Under the pieces are notes generated by a model that ran no database searches, was not told the origin of the DNA, and saw nothing but the letters and a program-made list of their open reading frames with translations. Below are positions 5,338 to 5,350 of a DNA stretch of 5,350 bases, piece by piece (the stretch's first letter is position 1; the number at the start of each line of letters is the position of its first letter). Both the position numbers and the translations under genes were made by a program. This stretch comes from Patescibacteria group bacterium. GTDB lineage: Bacteria; Patescibacteriota; Saccharimonadia; Saccharimonadales; CAIOMD01. The stretch lies in the NCBI GenBank assembly GCA_030917025.1, contig JAUPVN010000073.1, positions 1 through 5,350 of the forward strand. The letters are read 5' to 3'.

Positions 5338-5350
5338 AGATCGGAAGAGC
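5338..5350 (+). other. Illumina TruSeq adapter remnant (non-biological)
   Basis: The final 13 bases, AGATCGGAAGAGC, match exactly the shared beginning of Illumina TruSeq-type adapters, at the very end of the window where adapter read-through would lie. Translated in the aspartate kinase frame these bases would add LFRS, which does not belong to the protein. The genuine sequence should be taken to end at 5337. Confidence 0.95.

Noticed and set aside
1..5350. CRISPR arrays, tandem repeats, tRNA genes and insertion sequences
   Set aside because: I saw no regularly spaced direct repeats, no cloverleaf-like sequence with a T-loop motif, and no transposase or terminal inverted repeats.

Overview
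This is an AT-rich, gene-dense fragment of a bacterial chromosome, and it looks like the end of a short-read metagenome contig. Short intergenic gaps, absence of recognisable Shine-Dalgarno sequences, standard-code reading frames and an actinobacterial-type membrane alpha/beta-hydrolase suggest a streamlined genome such as Candidatus Saccharibacteria (TM7) or another Patescibacteria lineage. That placement is an inference from gene style; the window holds no rRNA or other phylogenetic marker.

Layout. The left half reads rightward: the 3' part of an acidic Pro/Thr/Glu-rich disordered protein that runs off the left edge, then an RsuA/RluB-family rRNA pseudouridine synthase (705-1355), then a 139-residue protein of unknown function (1384-1803). 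The right half reads leftward: a 5'-truncated aspartate kinase (4069 to the right edge), a 552-residue membrane-anchored serine alpha/beta-hydrolase (2337-3995) and a small polytopic membrane protein (1800-2300). The two gene blocks converge and overlap by four bases in a shared CTAG that supplies both stop codons.

How the genes fit together. The left block may be a chromosome-maintenance/ribosome-maturation cluster: in many bacteria rluB follows scpA-scpB, so the truncated disordered protein could be an ScpB tail, but nothing in it proves that. In the right block the hydrolase and the small membrane protein are 36 bp apart on the same strand and probably form a transcription unit acting at the membrane. 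The aspartate kinase lies upstream and is separated from them by a 73-bp gap containing a good promoter candidate, so it is probably not functionally tied to them.

The last 13 bases are an exact match to the common start of the Illumina TruSeq adapter. The genuine sequence therefore ends at about 5337 and the right edge is a sequencing artefact. I found no mobile element, CRISPR array, tRNA or rRNA, and no gene-free stretch longer than 75 bases. I see no clear new multi-gene system. The most open items are the hydrolase plus small membrane protein pair, the two uncharacterised proteins of the left block, and the apparent absence of Shine-Dalgarno signals.
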